This document shows, piece by piece, positions 1 to 12,083 of a stretch of 12,083 nt of DNA; within the stretch, counting starts at the first letter, position 1; each line of letters opens with the position of its first letter. This stretch comes from RGIG426 sp045643425 (GTDB lineage Bacteria; Bacillota; Clostridia; Oscillospirales; Acutalibacteraceae): the NCBI GenBank assembly GCA_045643425.1, contig JAZUKW010000012.1, positions 1 to 12,083 of the forward strand. Direction: 5' to 3'. The notes beneath the pieces are model-generated. The model worked only from the letters and a program-made list of their open reading frames with translations, was not told the origin of the DNA and searched no databases. Made by a program: the position numbers and the translations under genes.

Positions 1-270
1 TTTGATGTAGTCGGCGTGGCCGGGGCAGTCGACGTGAGCATAGTGACGGGTGGCCGTCTCATACTCGACGTGGGCGGTGTTGATGGTGATACCGCGCTCG
101 CGCTCTTCCGGAGCCTTATCGATGTTGGCGTAGTCGGTGAACTCCGCACCGCCCTGCATCGCCAGAACCTTGGTGATAGCAGCGGTCAGAGTGGTTTTAC
201 CATGGTCAACGTGACCGATGGTGCCGATGTTAACGTGGGGCTTGTTGCGTTCAAATTTAGCTTTCGCCAT
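1..270 (-). CDS. tuf: Elongation factor Tu, N-terminal 90 residues (partial)
   Basis: EF-Tu is the GTPase that delivers aminoacyl-tRNA to the ribosomal A site in the cytoplasm. Only the first 90 codons are present because the gene runs off the left edge. The translated start MAKAKFERNKPHVNIGTIGH is typical of EF-Tu. The G1/P-loop GHVDHGKT lies at residues 19-26, the G2 element RGIT at 59-62 with the conserved threonine, and the G3 element DCPGH at 81-85 with the histidine needed for GTP hydrolysis. The ATG is preceded by AAGGAGG with an 8-nt spacer. It is the last visible gene of the rpsL-rpsG-fusA-tuf (str) group and follows fusA after 106 bp. That gap has its own promoter-like sequence, so tuf may be expressed both from the operon and on its own. 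The gene identity is essentially certain; whether a second tuf copy exists elsewhere cannot be seen. Confidence 0.98.
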   Translation of the reverse strand, partial: MAKAKFERNKPHVNIGTIGHVDHGKTTLTAAITKVLAMQGGAEFTDYANIDKAPEERERGITINTAHVEYETATRHYAHVDCPGHADYIK

Positions 271-323
271 TTCAAATTCCTCCTTCAGGATTTGTGATAG
301 TTTTTTGCCAAAGTTACAAGAGT

Positions 324-352
324 ATTTTACCAAGTTCTTTCAAAAAAATCAA
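324..352 (-). promoter_or_regulatory. Predicted sigma-A promoter of tuf
   Basis: On the minus strand a -35 TTGATT (352-347) is followed after exactly 17 bp by a -10 TAAAAT (329-324). The -10 is preceded by TGG, which gives an extended -10 element. A start near 317 would produce a leader of about 47 nt that contains the tuf Shine-Dalgarno. The match is seen directly; activity is inferred. Confidence 0.75.
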
Positions 353-376
353 GCATTTTTCGAAAAAAGTTTGGAA

Positions 377-2461
377 TTAGCCGTCTTTACGGCCGCGTTT
401 GGAAATAATTTCCTCCGCCACGCTCTTCGGAAGCTCAGAATAGTGGCTGGGCTCCATCACGTATTGGCCACGACCCTGCGTTTTGGAGCGCAGGTCGGTA
501 GCGTAGCCGAACATCTCGGCCAGCGGGATGGAAGAGCGGATCATCTGGGCACCGGACACAGCGTCCATACCCTGCATGATACCGCGGCGGGAGTTGATGT
601 CGCCGATAACGTCGCCGGTATACTCGTCCGGCGCGGTAACGGAAACCTTCATGATCGGCTCCATAAGAACCGGGTCGGCCTTGCGCATGGCCTCTTTGAA
701 CGCCATAGAACCGGCGATCTTAAACGCCATCTCAGAGGAGTCGACCTCGTGATAAGAACCGTCGTACAGAGTGACTTTCACGTCCACGACCGGATAGCCG
801 GCGACAACACCGGACTGCATCGCGCCTTGGATACCGGCGTCAACCGCAGGAATGTACTCCTTCGGAATGGCACCGCCGACGATGGCGTTGATAAACTCAT
901 AGCCTTTGCCGGACTCGTTCGGCTCCAATTTGATTTTGACGTGACCGTACTGACCTTTACCACCGGACTGACGCGCATACTTGGTATCCACGTCGGCAAG
1001 GCGGCGAATGGTCTCTTTGTAGGCAACCTGCGGGGCGCCCACGTTGGCTTCCACCTTGAATTCGCGGAGCAGACGGTCCACGATGATCTCCAGGTGCAGC
1101 TCGCCCATACCGGCGATGATGGTCTGACCGGTTTCCTCGTCGGTGTAGGTGCGGAAGGTCGGGTCTTCCTCGGCGAGCTTCGCCAGAGCAATACCCATCT
1201 TCTCCTGACCGGCTTTGGTTTTCGGCTCGATAGCCACGCGGATAACCGGCTCCGGGAATTTCATCGATTCGAGAACGATCGGATGTTTCTCGTCGCACAG
1301 GGTGTTACCGGTGGTGGTCGATTTCAGACCCACAGCGGCCGCAATATCACCGGCATAGACCTCTTCGATGTCCTGACGGTGGTTGGCGTGCATCTGCAGA
1401 ATACGACCGAGACGCTCGTTGGTGTCTTTGTTCGGGTTGTAGACGTTGGTGCCCGCTTTGCAGACACCGGAGTACACGCGGAAGAAACAAAGCTTACCAA
1501 CGTACGGGTCGGTAGCGATTTTGAAAGCCAGAGCCGCAAACGGCTCTTTGTCGGAGGACGGACGCTCCTCCTCTTCCTCGGTGTCCGGGTTCACGCCCTT
1601 GATAGCGGGAACGTCGGTCGGCGAGGGCATATAGTCCACGATGGCATCCAAAAGCTTCTGGACGCCCTTGTTGCGATAGGAAGTACCGCAGCAGACCGGC
1701 ACCATGGTGTTGTCCAGGGTGGATTTACGGATGCAGGCTTTGATCTCGTCGATGGTGAGTTCCTCACCGGCGAAATATTTTTCCATAAGGTCGTCGTCCT
1801 GCTCCGCAACGTGCTCGATGAGCTCGTCGTGATACTGCTGGGCTTTCTCTTTCATCTCGTCCGGGATGTCCTCCTCGCGGACGTCGATGCCGGCATCATC
1901 ATAGTAGATGTAGGCCTTCATCTCCACGAGGTCGATGATTCCCTTAAAGAACTGCTCGGCACCGATCGGTAATTGGATCGGCACGGCATTACATTTCAGG
2001 CGCTCCTTCATCATATCGATAACACGATAGAAGTCGGCACCCATAATGTCCATTTTGTTGACGTAAGCCATACGCGGAACTTTGTATTCGTCCGCCTGGC
2101 GCCACACGGTCTCGGATTGGGGTTCCACGCCGCCCTTCGCACAAAGAACGGTCACAGAACCGTCGAGAACGCGCAGAGAACGCTGCACCTCAACGGTAAA
2201 GTCCACGTGTCCGGGAGTGTCGATGATGTTGATACGGTGGTCCTTCCAGAAGCAGGTGGTAGCAGCGGACGTGATAGTAATACCACGCTCCTGCTCCTGC
2301 GCCATCCAGTCCATCGTAGCGGTACCGTCGTGAGTCTCGCCGATCTTGTGGTTGATACCGGTGTAGTACAAAATACGCTCGGTCGTCGTCGTTTTACCGG
2401 CGTCGATGTGCGCCATGATACCGATATTACGGGTTTTTTCGAGAGTAACTTGACGTGCCAT
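377..2461 (-). CDS. fusA: Elongation factor G
   Basis: EF-G is the translocase GTPase. It drives tRNA-mRNA movement after peptide transfer and, with RRF, splits post-termination ribosomes. The 694-residue protein is full length for the family. Visible GTPase motifs are G1 AHIDAGKT (17-24), G2 RGIT (59-62), G3 DTPGH (81-85) and G4 NKMD (135-138); a G5-like GTSY lies near 259-262. Domain II follows from about residue 300, the domain III motif GMGELHLE is at 451-458, the domain IV segment GKGQYGH at 501-507, and domain V runs through SRRG (624-627) to the C-terminus. The ATG has AGGAGG 8 nt upstream and lies only 18 bp after the rpsG stop, so the two are almost certainly co-transcribed. There is no clear terminator after it. 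Only one TTA leucine codon was noted (L164), in line with strong codon bias. Confidence 0.99.
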   Translation of the reverse strand: MARQVTLEKTRNIGIMAHIDAGKTTTTERILYYTGINHKIGETHDGTATMDWMAQEQERGITITSAATTCFWKDHRINIIDTPGHVDFTVEVQRSLRVLDGSVTVLCAKGGVEPQSETVWRQADEYKVPRMAYVNKMDIMGADFYRVIDMMKERLKCNAVPIQLPIGAEQFFKGIIDLVEMKAYIYYDDAGIDVREEDIPDEMKEKAQQYHDELIEHVAEQDDDLMEKYFAGEELTIDEIKACIRKSTLDNTMVPVCCGTSYRNKGVQKLLDAIVDYMPSPTDVPAIKGVNPDTEEEEERPSSDKEPFAALAFKIATDPYVGKLCFFRVYSGVCKAGTNVYNPNKDTNERLGRILQMHANHRQDIEEVYAGDIAAAVGLKSTTTGNTLCDEKHPIVLESMKFPEPVIRVAIEPKTKAGQEKMGIALAKLAEEDPTFRTYTDEETGQTIIAGMGELHLEIIVDRLLREFKVEANVGAPQVAYKETIRRLADVDTKYARQSGGKGQYGHVKIKLEPNESGKGYEFINAIVGGAIPKEYIPAVDAGIQGAMQSGVVAGYPVVDVKVTLYDGSYHEVDSSEMAFKIAGSMAFKEAMRKADPVLMEPIMKVSVTAPDEYTGDVIGDINSRRGIMQGMDAVSGAQMIRSSIPLAEMFGYATDLRSKTQGRGQYVMEPSHYSELPKSVAEEIISKRGRKDG

Positions 2462-2479
2462 GTTATCTTCCTCCTCGTA

Positions 2480-2950
2480 TTACCAGCGGAAATGCGCGAA
2501 CGCTTTGTTGGCCTCGGCCATCTTATGCGTATCTTCGCGTTTCTTCGCGGCACCGCCGACACCGGCAATGGCATCGACGATCTCGTTAGCAAGGCGTTCT
2601 TTCATCGTACGCTCGGAACGGGCGCGCGAGTAGGTGGTCAGCCAACGAAGACCAAGGGTAACACGGCGGTCTTCACGAACCTCGATCGGAACCTGGTAAG
2701 TAGCACCACCGACGCGGCGGGCTTTGACTTCGAGAACAGGCATAATGTTCTCCATCGCCGCCTCAAACGCCTCCAGCGGATTCTTACCGGTCTTTTCAGC
2801 AACAATGTCAAACGCGTCGTACACGATCTTCTGCGCGACACCGCGTTTACCATCGAGCATAATGTTGTTGATGAGTCGCGTCACCAGCTTCGAATTATAC
2901 AGCGGATCCGGCAACACATCACGTTTCGGAATAGAGCCTCTTCTGGGCAT
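2480..2950 (-). CDS. rpsG: 30S ribosomal protein S7
   Basis: S7 is a primary 16S rRNA-binding protein that nucleates assembly of the 30S head and contacts the E-site tRNA. The 156-residue product starts MPRRGSIPKRDVLPDPLY and ends KMAEANKAFAHFRW, the conserved termini of bacterial S7, and matches the usual 156-aa length. I chose the ATG at 2950 because AAGGAGG sits 8 nt upstream. An upstream in-frame TTG at 3019 would add 23 residues that match nothing in S7 and would run through a promoter-like sequence. The gene is separated from rpsL by 134 bp, long for this operon, and from fusA by 18 bp. In E. coli S7 represses its own operon by binding the rpsL-rpsG intergenic mRNA; the structured gap here leaves room for a comparable control, which is inference only. 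Confidence 0.98.
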   Translation of the reverse strand: MPRRGSIPKRDVLPDPLYNSKLVTRLINNIMLDGKRGVAQKIVYDAFDIVAEKTGKNPLEAFEAAMENIMPVLEVKARRVGGATYQVPIEVREDRRVTLGLRWLTTYSRARSERTMKERLANEIVDAIAGVGGAAKKREDTHKMAEANKAFAHFRW

Positions 2951-2972
2951 TCTACTTCCCTCCTTCATAGAA

Positions 2973-3002
2973 ATGATATCACAGGTACTCGAGGGATGAC
3001 AA
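2973..3002 (-). promoter_or_regulatory. Possible internal promoter for rpsG-fusA
   Basis: On the minus strand -35 TTGTCA (3002-2997) is separated by 18 bp from -10 TATCAT (2978-2973). The -10 is preceded by TGA, an extended -10. Each hexamer matches the consensus at 5 of 6 bases. Transcription would begin near 2966, leaving a leader of about 16 nt that just contains the rpsG Shine-Dalgarno. That short leader would lack the structured intergenic segment present on the rpsL read-through transcript. Confidence 0.5.
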
Positions 3003-3026
3003 GTCCCCCGTCGGCTCAAAGAGACC

Positions 3027-3063
3027 CTATATAGAAAGGTATATATCTATATAGCGTACCTTT
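3027..3063. repeat. AT-rich inverted repeats between rpsL and rpsG
   Basis: Two copies of the self-complementary octamer CTATATAG lie at 3027-3034 and 3047-3054. The arms AAAGGTA (3035-3041) and TACCTTT (3057-3063) overlap this arrangement, so at least two alternative hairpins can form in the mRNA. They lie 23 nt downstream of the rpsL stop. There is no GC-rich stem with a U-run, so this is not an intrinsic terminator. It could be a protein-binding or processing site; function is unknown. Confidence 0.5.
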
Positions 3064-3084
3064 TAGGCCGCTTTTGTGTCAGGA

Positions 3085-3498
3085 TTACTTCTTCGGACGT
3101 TTGGCACCGTATTTGGAACGAGCCTGCATACGGTTGGCAACGCCCTGGGTGTCGAGCGTACCACGGATAATGTGATAACGCACACCAGGCAGGTCACGGA
3201 CACGGCCGCCGCGCAGAAGAACAACAGAGTGTTCCTGCAGGTTGTGGCCCTCGCCCGGAATGTAGGTCGTAACCTCGATACCGTTGGAGAGGCGCACACG
3301 GGCAACCTTACGCAGAGCGGAGTTCGGTTTTTTCGGCGTCGTCGTTTTGACAGCGGTGCAAACACCGCGCTTTTGCGGCGCGTTGTGGTCAGTCGCGGTC
3401 TGTTTCTTGGAGTTCCATCCCTTCAACAGAGCCGGGGCCTTCGCCTTCACTTCCAGATCATGGCGTCCCTTGCGAACCAATTGGTTAAAAGTCGGCAA
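3085..3498 (-). CDS. rpsL: 30S ribosomal protein S12 (TTG start)
   Basis: S12 sits at the decoding centre of the 30S subunit, influences decoding fidelity, and is a target of streptomycin-resistance mutations. The 137-residue protein begins PTFNQLVRKG after the initiator and contains TTTPKKPNSALRK, GEGHNLQEHSVVLLRGG and a C-terminal KYGAKRP segment. It is 13 residues longer than E. coli S12 because of an insertion near the N-terminus, common in Firmicutes. I place the start at the TTG at 3498-3496: AGGAGG lies exactly 8 nt upstream, as in the neighbouring genes, and the product then begins at the conserved PTF. The in-frame GTG at 3507-3505 overlaps the Shine-Dalgarno itself and would add three residues. 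Residue 101, equivalent to E. coli K88, is arginine (codon at 3198-3196), whereas the lysine equivalent to K43 is retained. The gene has its own strong promoter and leader hairpin. Confidence 0.97.
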   Translation of the reverse strand: MPTFNQLVRKGRHDLEVKAKAPALLKGWNSKKQTATDHNAPQKRGVCTAVKTTTPKKPNSALRKVARVRLSNGIEVTTYIPGEGHNLQEHSVVLLRGGRVRDLPGVRYHIIRGTLDTQGVANRMQARSKYGAKRPKK

Positions 3499-3530
3499 AC
3501 AAAACACCTCCTCGATAAAAATTTATTCGG

Positions 3531-3563
3531 GCATAGGTGGACAGACGAGCTGTCCACCTACGC
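3531..3563 (-). promoter_or_regulatory. 14-bp stem-loop in the rpsL 5' leader
   Basis: On the minus strand GCGTAGGTGGACAG (3563-3550) pairs with CTGTCCACCTATGC (3544-3531) around a 5-nt loop. That is 14 pairs with a single G-U. The hairpin begins about 6 nt after the predicted transcription start and ends 18 nt upstream of the rpsL Shine-Dalgarno. No U-run follows it directly (the next bases are CCGAATAAATTTTT), so an intrinsic terminator is unlikely. A 5'-end stabilising stem or a regulatory site is more plausible. Confidence 0.75.
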
Positions 3564-3575
3564 AACCAAATATAC

Positions 3576-3604
3576 ATTTTAGCACAAGCCCTTGCGGTTG
3601 TCAA
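3576..3604 (-). promoter_or_regulatory. Strong sigma-A promoter of the rpsL-rpsG-fusA operon
   Basis: On the minus strand a perfect -35 TTGACA (3604-3599) is followed after 17 bp by -10 TAAAAT (3581-3576). The -10 is preceded by TGC, an extended -10. The predicted start is near 3569, about 70 nt ahead of the rpsL start. It is among the best promoter matches in the window. Confidence 0.88.
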
Positions 3605-3639
3605 GCACAAATCTTTCGATTTTTCGCTTAAAACCGCAA
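3592..3639. repeat. Inverted repeat downstream of rpoC, overlapping the rpsL -35
   Basis: TTGCGGTT (3592-3599) and AACCGCAA (3632-3639) form an 8-bp inverted repeat. Between them is a small nested hairpin, AAATC/GATTT (3609-3613 and 3618-3622). It begins 12 bp after the rpoC stop codon, and one arm extends into the rpsL -35 hexamer. There is no U-run, so it is not a typical terminator. It may form in rpoC read-through mRNA; function is unknown. Confidence 0.4.
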
Positions 3640-3651
3640 CTTTTCAAAGGA

Positions 3652-7287
<3,636 letters not shown>

Positions 7288-7305
7288 AACTGTAACTCCC
7301 CTTTC

Positions 7306-11010
<3,705 letters not shown>

Positions 11011-11164
11011 ACTTCATTTCACTCCCGTAAAATTTTTGCGGGAAGTCACACTTCCCCGCCGCCGAAATGACGGCTGTTTGCGCAGCGAGATCGGCCGATT
11101 TGCGGCCCGGTTTCAGCTCTCCCGAAACCGGCGTTCAAATAATAAAGCCTTGTACGCGCGCAAG
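11011..11164 (-). promoter_or_regulatory. Structured 5' leader of rpoB
   Basis: About 154 nt separate the predicted start from the rpoB ATG and no gene fits here. On the minus strand there are three clear inverted repeats: CCGGTTTC/GAAACCGG (11131-11124 and 11114-11107), the palindrome ATCGGCCGAT (11099-11090), and GCGGGGAAGT/ACTTCCCGC (11059-11050 and 11046-11038; nine pairs with one bulged G and a GTG loop). The last arm could instead pair with CGGGAGT at the Shine-Dalgarno (11027-11021). The structures are read directly from the sequence; a regulatory role is inferred. Confidence 0.6.
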
Positions 11165-11170
11165 AATTAA

Positions 11171-11200
11171 ATAATACTACATATCGGGTCGGTTTGTCAA
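11171..11200 (-). promoter_or_regulatory. Sigma-A promoter of rpoBC
   Basis: On the minus strand a perfect -35 TTGACA (11200-11195) is followed after 18 bp by -10 TATTAT (11176-11171), 5 of 6 consensus bases. Transcription is predicted to begin near 11164. A long AT-tract region lies directly upstream. Confidence 0.8.
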
Positions 11201-11204
11201 GTCC

Positions 11205-11262
11205 TTTTCTAAAAATAATTCTTAAATTTTTTAAAACTTAAAACTTTTTCTCGTTATATTTT
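11205..11262 (-). promoter_or_regulatory. AT-tract region upstream of the rpoB promoter (UP-element-like)
   Basis: This stretch is almost entirely A and T, with repeated A- and T-runs, and begins 5 bp upstream of the rpoB -35. Its position fits an UP element bound by the RNA polymerase alpha C-terminal domains, or intrinsically curved DNA. From here to the cysE -35 at 11377 I see no gene and only weak short inverted repeats. Confidence 0.45.
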
Positions 11263-11376
11263 GTCCAAAAAGATACCGGCACCGCCGAATCTTGTCATTT
11301 TCAAGAAACGCACGGAGGGGTTGTTGTTTTCTCGACAAATCTTTTTATATTCTCAGGCGGCTTTTTTCAAAACGAC

Positions 11377-11405
11377 TTGACATTTTTCTTTTCATCGCAT
11401 ACAAT
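11377..11405 (+). promoter_or_regulatory. Sigma-A promoter of the cysE T-box transcript
   Basis: A perfect -35 TTGACA (11377-11382) is followed after 17 bp by -10 TACAAT (11400-11405). The predicted start near 11411-11412 coincides with the first base pairs of T-box Stem I. The promoter is divergent from rpoB, and the two -35 elements are 176 bp apart. Confidence 0.88.
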
Positions 11406-11410
11406 AAAAG

Positions 11411-11667
11411 GAGCAATGACCGGGAACAAGTACCCGCCCGTCCCCCGACTGACAGAGAACGCCGCCTTTGGCTGGAAGCGGCGAGTCGAACGCGCGGTGA
11501 ATGCCTCCCGCAGCTCGTCGAAGGAAGCCGTTTTCGGTGTGTATGTCGGCGCGGATGCCCCCGTTACCGGGCGGGAAAGTGTTGGCTTTCCGTTGAGTGA
11601 AACATAGGAGTGGAACCGCGAGCGATCGCCTCCTTGTGCCGTTCGGCACAGGAGGCGTTTTTTATTT
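11411..11667 (+). ncRNA. T-box riboswitch, tRNA-Cys specific, controlling cysE
   Basis: This leader binds tRNA-Cys and ends transcription early unless the tRNA is uncharged. Stem I can be drawn by eye: GAGC/GCTC (11411-11414, 11513-11516), CGGGA/TCCCG (11421-11425, 11506-11510), a specifier loop, CCGCCCGT/ACGCGCGG with one mismatch (11434-11441, 11490-11497), CGACT/AGTCG (11446-11450, 11484-11488), and an apical stem CGCCGC/GCGGCG (11460-11465, 11478-11483). The specifier loop reads GTGAATGCC, giving UGC (11502-11504), a cysteine codon. GGAAAG/CTTTCC (11574-11579, 11586-11591) is a likely Stem III. The T-box AGGAGTGGAACCGCG (11606-11620) contains UGGA (11611-11614), complementary to a tRNA ending UCCA, and tRNA-Cys carries U73. 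The antiterminator pairs GGAG with CTCC and GCG with CGC (11607-11610 with 11630-11633; 11618-11620 with 11627-11629). The class is clear; the specificity call rests on two agreeing features. Confidence 0.95.
11627..11667 (+). terminator. Intrinsic terminator of the cysE T-box
   Basis: CGCCTCC (11627-11633) pairs with GGAGGCG (11651-11657), and TGTGCC (11635-11640) with GGCACA (11645-11650), around a GTTC loop with a single bulged T. Six T residues follow (11658-11663), then A and four more T. The 5' arm CGCCTCC is the same segment used by the antiterminator, so the two structures exclude each other. Confidence 0.95.
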
Positions 11668-11725
11668 TCCTCTCCTGCAACACGTTTATAAAAGGTTAGA
11701 TTTATTTATATAAGGAGGATCGTCT

Positions 11726-12083
11726 ATGTCCGCTTTACGCAAAAAAGATATTGCCGCCGTGCGGGAACGCGACGCTGCCGCGCGGTCGGATATAGAAGTC
11801 GCGCTTCTCTATAACGGTGTGAAAGCCGTGCGCGCCCATCGCCGCGCCAATTGGTGTCAGCGTCACAAGCTGTATTTTTTGGCGCGTGCCATCTCTCAGC
11901 GGTGCGTGCGCCGCACGGGAATTGAGATCCACCCCGCCGCCACCATCGGCGAAGGGCTGTTTATCGACCACGGCGTGGGCGTCGTTATCGGCGAAACGAC
12001 CGAGATCGGCAACAACTGCACGCTGTATCAGGGTGTGACCCTCGGCGGTACCGGTAAGGAACACGGCAAGCGCCACCCCACCC
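11726..12083 (+). CDS. cysE: Serine O-acetyltransferase, N-terminal 119 residues (partial)
   Basis: CysE transfers an acetyl group from acetyl-CoA to L-serine to form O-acetylserine, the committed step of cysteine synthesis. The visible 119 codons give a short helical N-terminal domain (about 1-65), of the Bacillus-like short CysE type rather than the longer enterobacterial form. The left-handed beta-helix of hexapeptide repeats follows: IEIHPAATIGEGLFIDHG, VGVVIGETTEIG and YQGVTLGGTGKEHGKRHPT. H82 in IDHG corresponds to the catalytic histidine of E. coli CysE (H158). E67 occupies the D143 position, as in many Firmicutes enzymes. The ATG has AAGGAGG 7 nt upstream. The gene lies 58 bp after the T-box terminator, so its expression should rise when charged tRNA-Cys is scarce. 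The C-terminal part of the beta-helix lies beyond the window, so active-site completeness cannot be judged. Confidence 0.97.
   Translation, partial: MSALRKKDIAAVRERDAAARSDIEVALLYNGVKAVRAHRRANWCQRHKLYFLARAISQRCVRRTGIEIHPAATIGEGLFIDHGVGVVIGETTEIGNNCTLYQGVTLGGTGKEHGKRHPT

Noticed and set aside
271..376. A terminator between fusA and tuf
   Set aside because: The only palindrome (TTTTTCGAAAAA) is AT-only and has no GC stem, so it is not an intrinsic terminator.
218..1972. A 584-codon plus-strand open frame opposite fusA
   Set aside because: It is a codon-register shadow of fusA, ended only by the rare TTA leucine codon at L164. The next shadow (1973-3034) continues in the same register through fusA and rpsG.
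2480..3019. A 179-residue version of S7 starting at a TTG at 3019
   Set aside because: The extra 23 residues do not match bacterial S7 of this type and run through a promoter-like sequence. The ATG at 2950 has an ideal Shine-Dalgarno.
11038..11059. The GCGGGGAAGT/ACTTCCCGC hairpin as a transcription attenuator ahead of rpoB
   Set aside because: The stem is followed by CAAAAATTTT on the minus strand rather than an immediate U-run, so termination is unlikely. It is kept as a structural element only.
11347..11368. A second upstream rpoB promoter (TTGAAA and TATAAA on the minus strand)
   Set aside because: The spacer is only 15 bp and the match is weaker than the TTGACA promoter at 11171-11200. 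The region is AT-rich enough for chance matches.
11292..11600. A 102-codon plus-strand open frame, with a 76-codon one at 11377-11607
   Set aside because: Both cross the cysE promoter and T-box Stem I, which account for this sequence better. Neither has a good ribosome binding site or a recognisable protein.
11392..11649. An 85-codon minus-strand open frame over the T-box
   Set aside because: It is antisense to a well-supported riboswitch and shows no family resemblance.
11735..12076. A 113-codon minus-strand open frame
   Set aside because: It is antisense to cysE, which has clear hexapeptide motifs and a good Shine-Dalgarno.

Overview
The window is a core housekeeping locus from a low-GC-lineage Gram-positive bacterium with G+C-rich coding sequence. 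It is most likely a member of the Clostridia, and the protein sequences resemble Oscillospirales/Ruminococcaceae; that placement is inference from sequence character, not from a database search. Supporting observations are strong Shine-Dalgarno sites of the AGGAGG type about 8 nt from most starts, consensus sigma-A promoters, RNA polymerase subunits without the large insertions of enterobacterial RpoB/RpoC, and a tRNA-sensing T-box leader.

Layout: positions 1-11010 are read from the minus strand and carry, in transcription order, rpoB, rpoC, rpsL, rpsG, fusA and the first 90 codons of tuf. This is the Firmicutes rpoBC-str arrangement, but no ybxF/rplGB-type gene lies between rpoC and rpsL, and rplJ-rplL do not lie directly upstream of rpoB. 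Promoter-like sequences precede rpoB (TTGACA-18-TATTAT), rpsL (TTGACA-17-TAAAAT with extended -10), rpsG (TTGTCA-18-TATCAT with extended -10) and tuf (TTGATT-17-TAAAAT with extended -10). The cluster therefore probably runs as overlapping transcripts, and no convincing terminator separates its genes. Three of the intergenic or leader regions hold inverted repeats: a 14-bp stem-loop just after the predicted rpsL transcription start, AT-rich inverted repeats between rpsL and rpsG, and several hairpins in the roughly 154-nt rpoB leader.

Positions 11011-11725 are non-coding and contain two divergent promoters. Leftwards is the rpoB promoter, with an AT-tract-rich upstream region. Rightwards is a consensus promoter followed by a complete T-box riboswitch with a UGC (Cys) specifier, a UGGA acceptor-pairing motif that fits the U73 discriminator of tRNA-Cys, and a terminator/antiterminator pair. 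It controls cysE (serine O-acetyltransferase), whose first 119 codons end the window.

The leftward genes supply transcription (beta and beta' subunits) and translation (S12, S7, EF-G, EF-Tu), and cysE opens cysteine biosynthesis in response to uncharged tRNA-Cys. I see no mobile element, CRISPR array, tRNA or rRNA gene, and no new multi-gene system. The points most worth a second look are the RNA structures, the TTG start of rpsL and an arginine in S12 at the position equivalent to E. coli K88.
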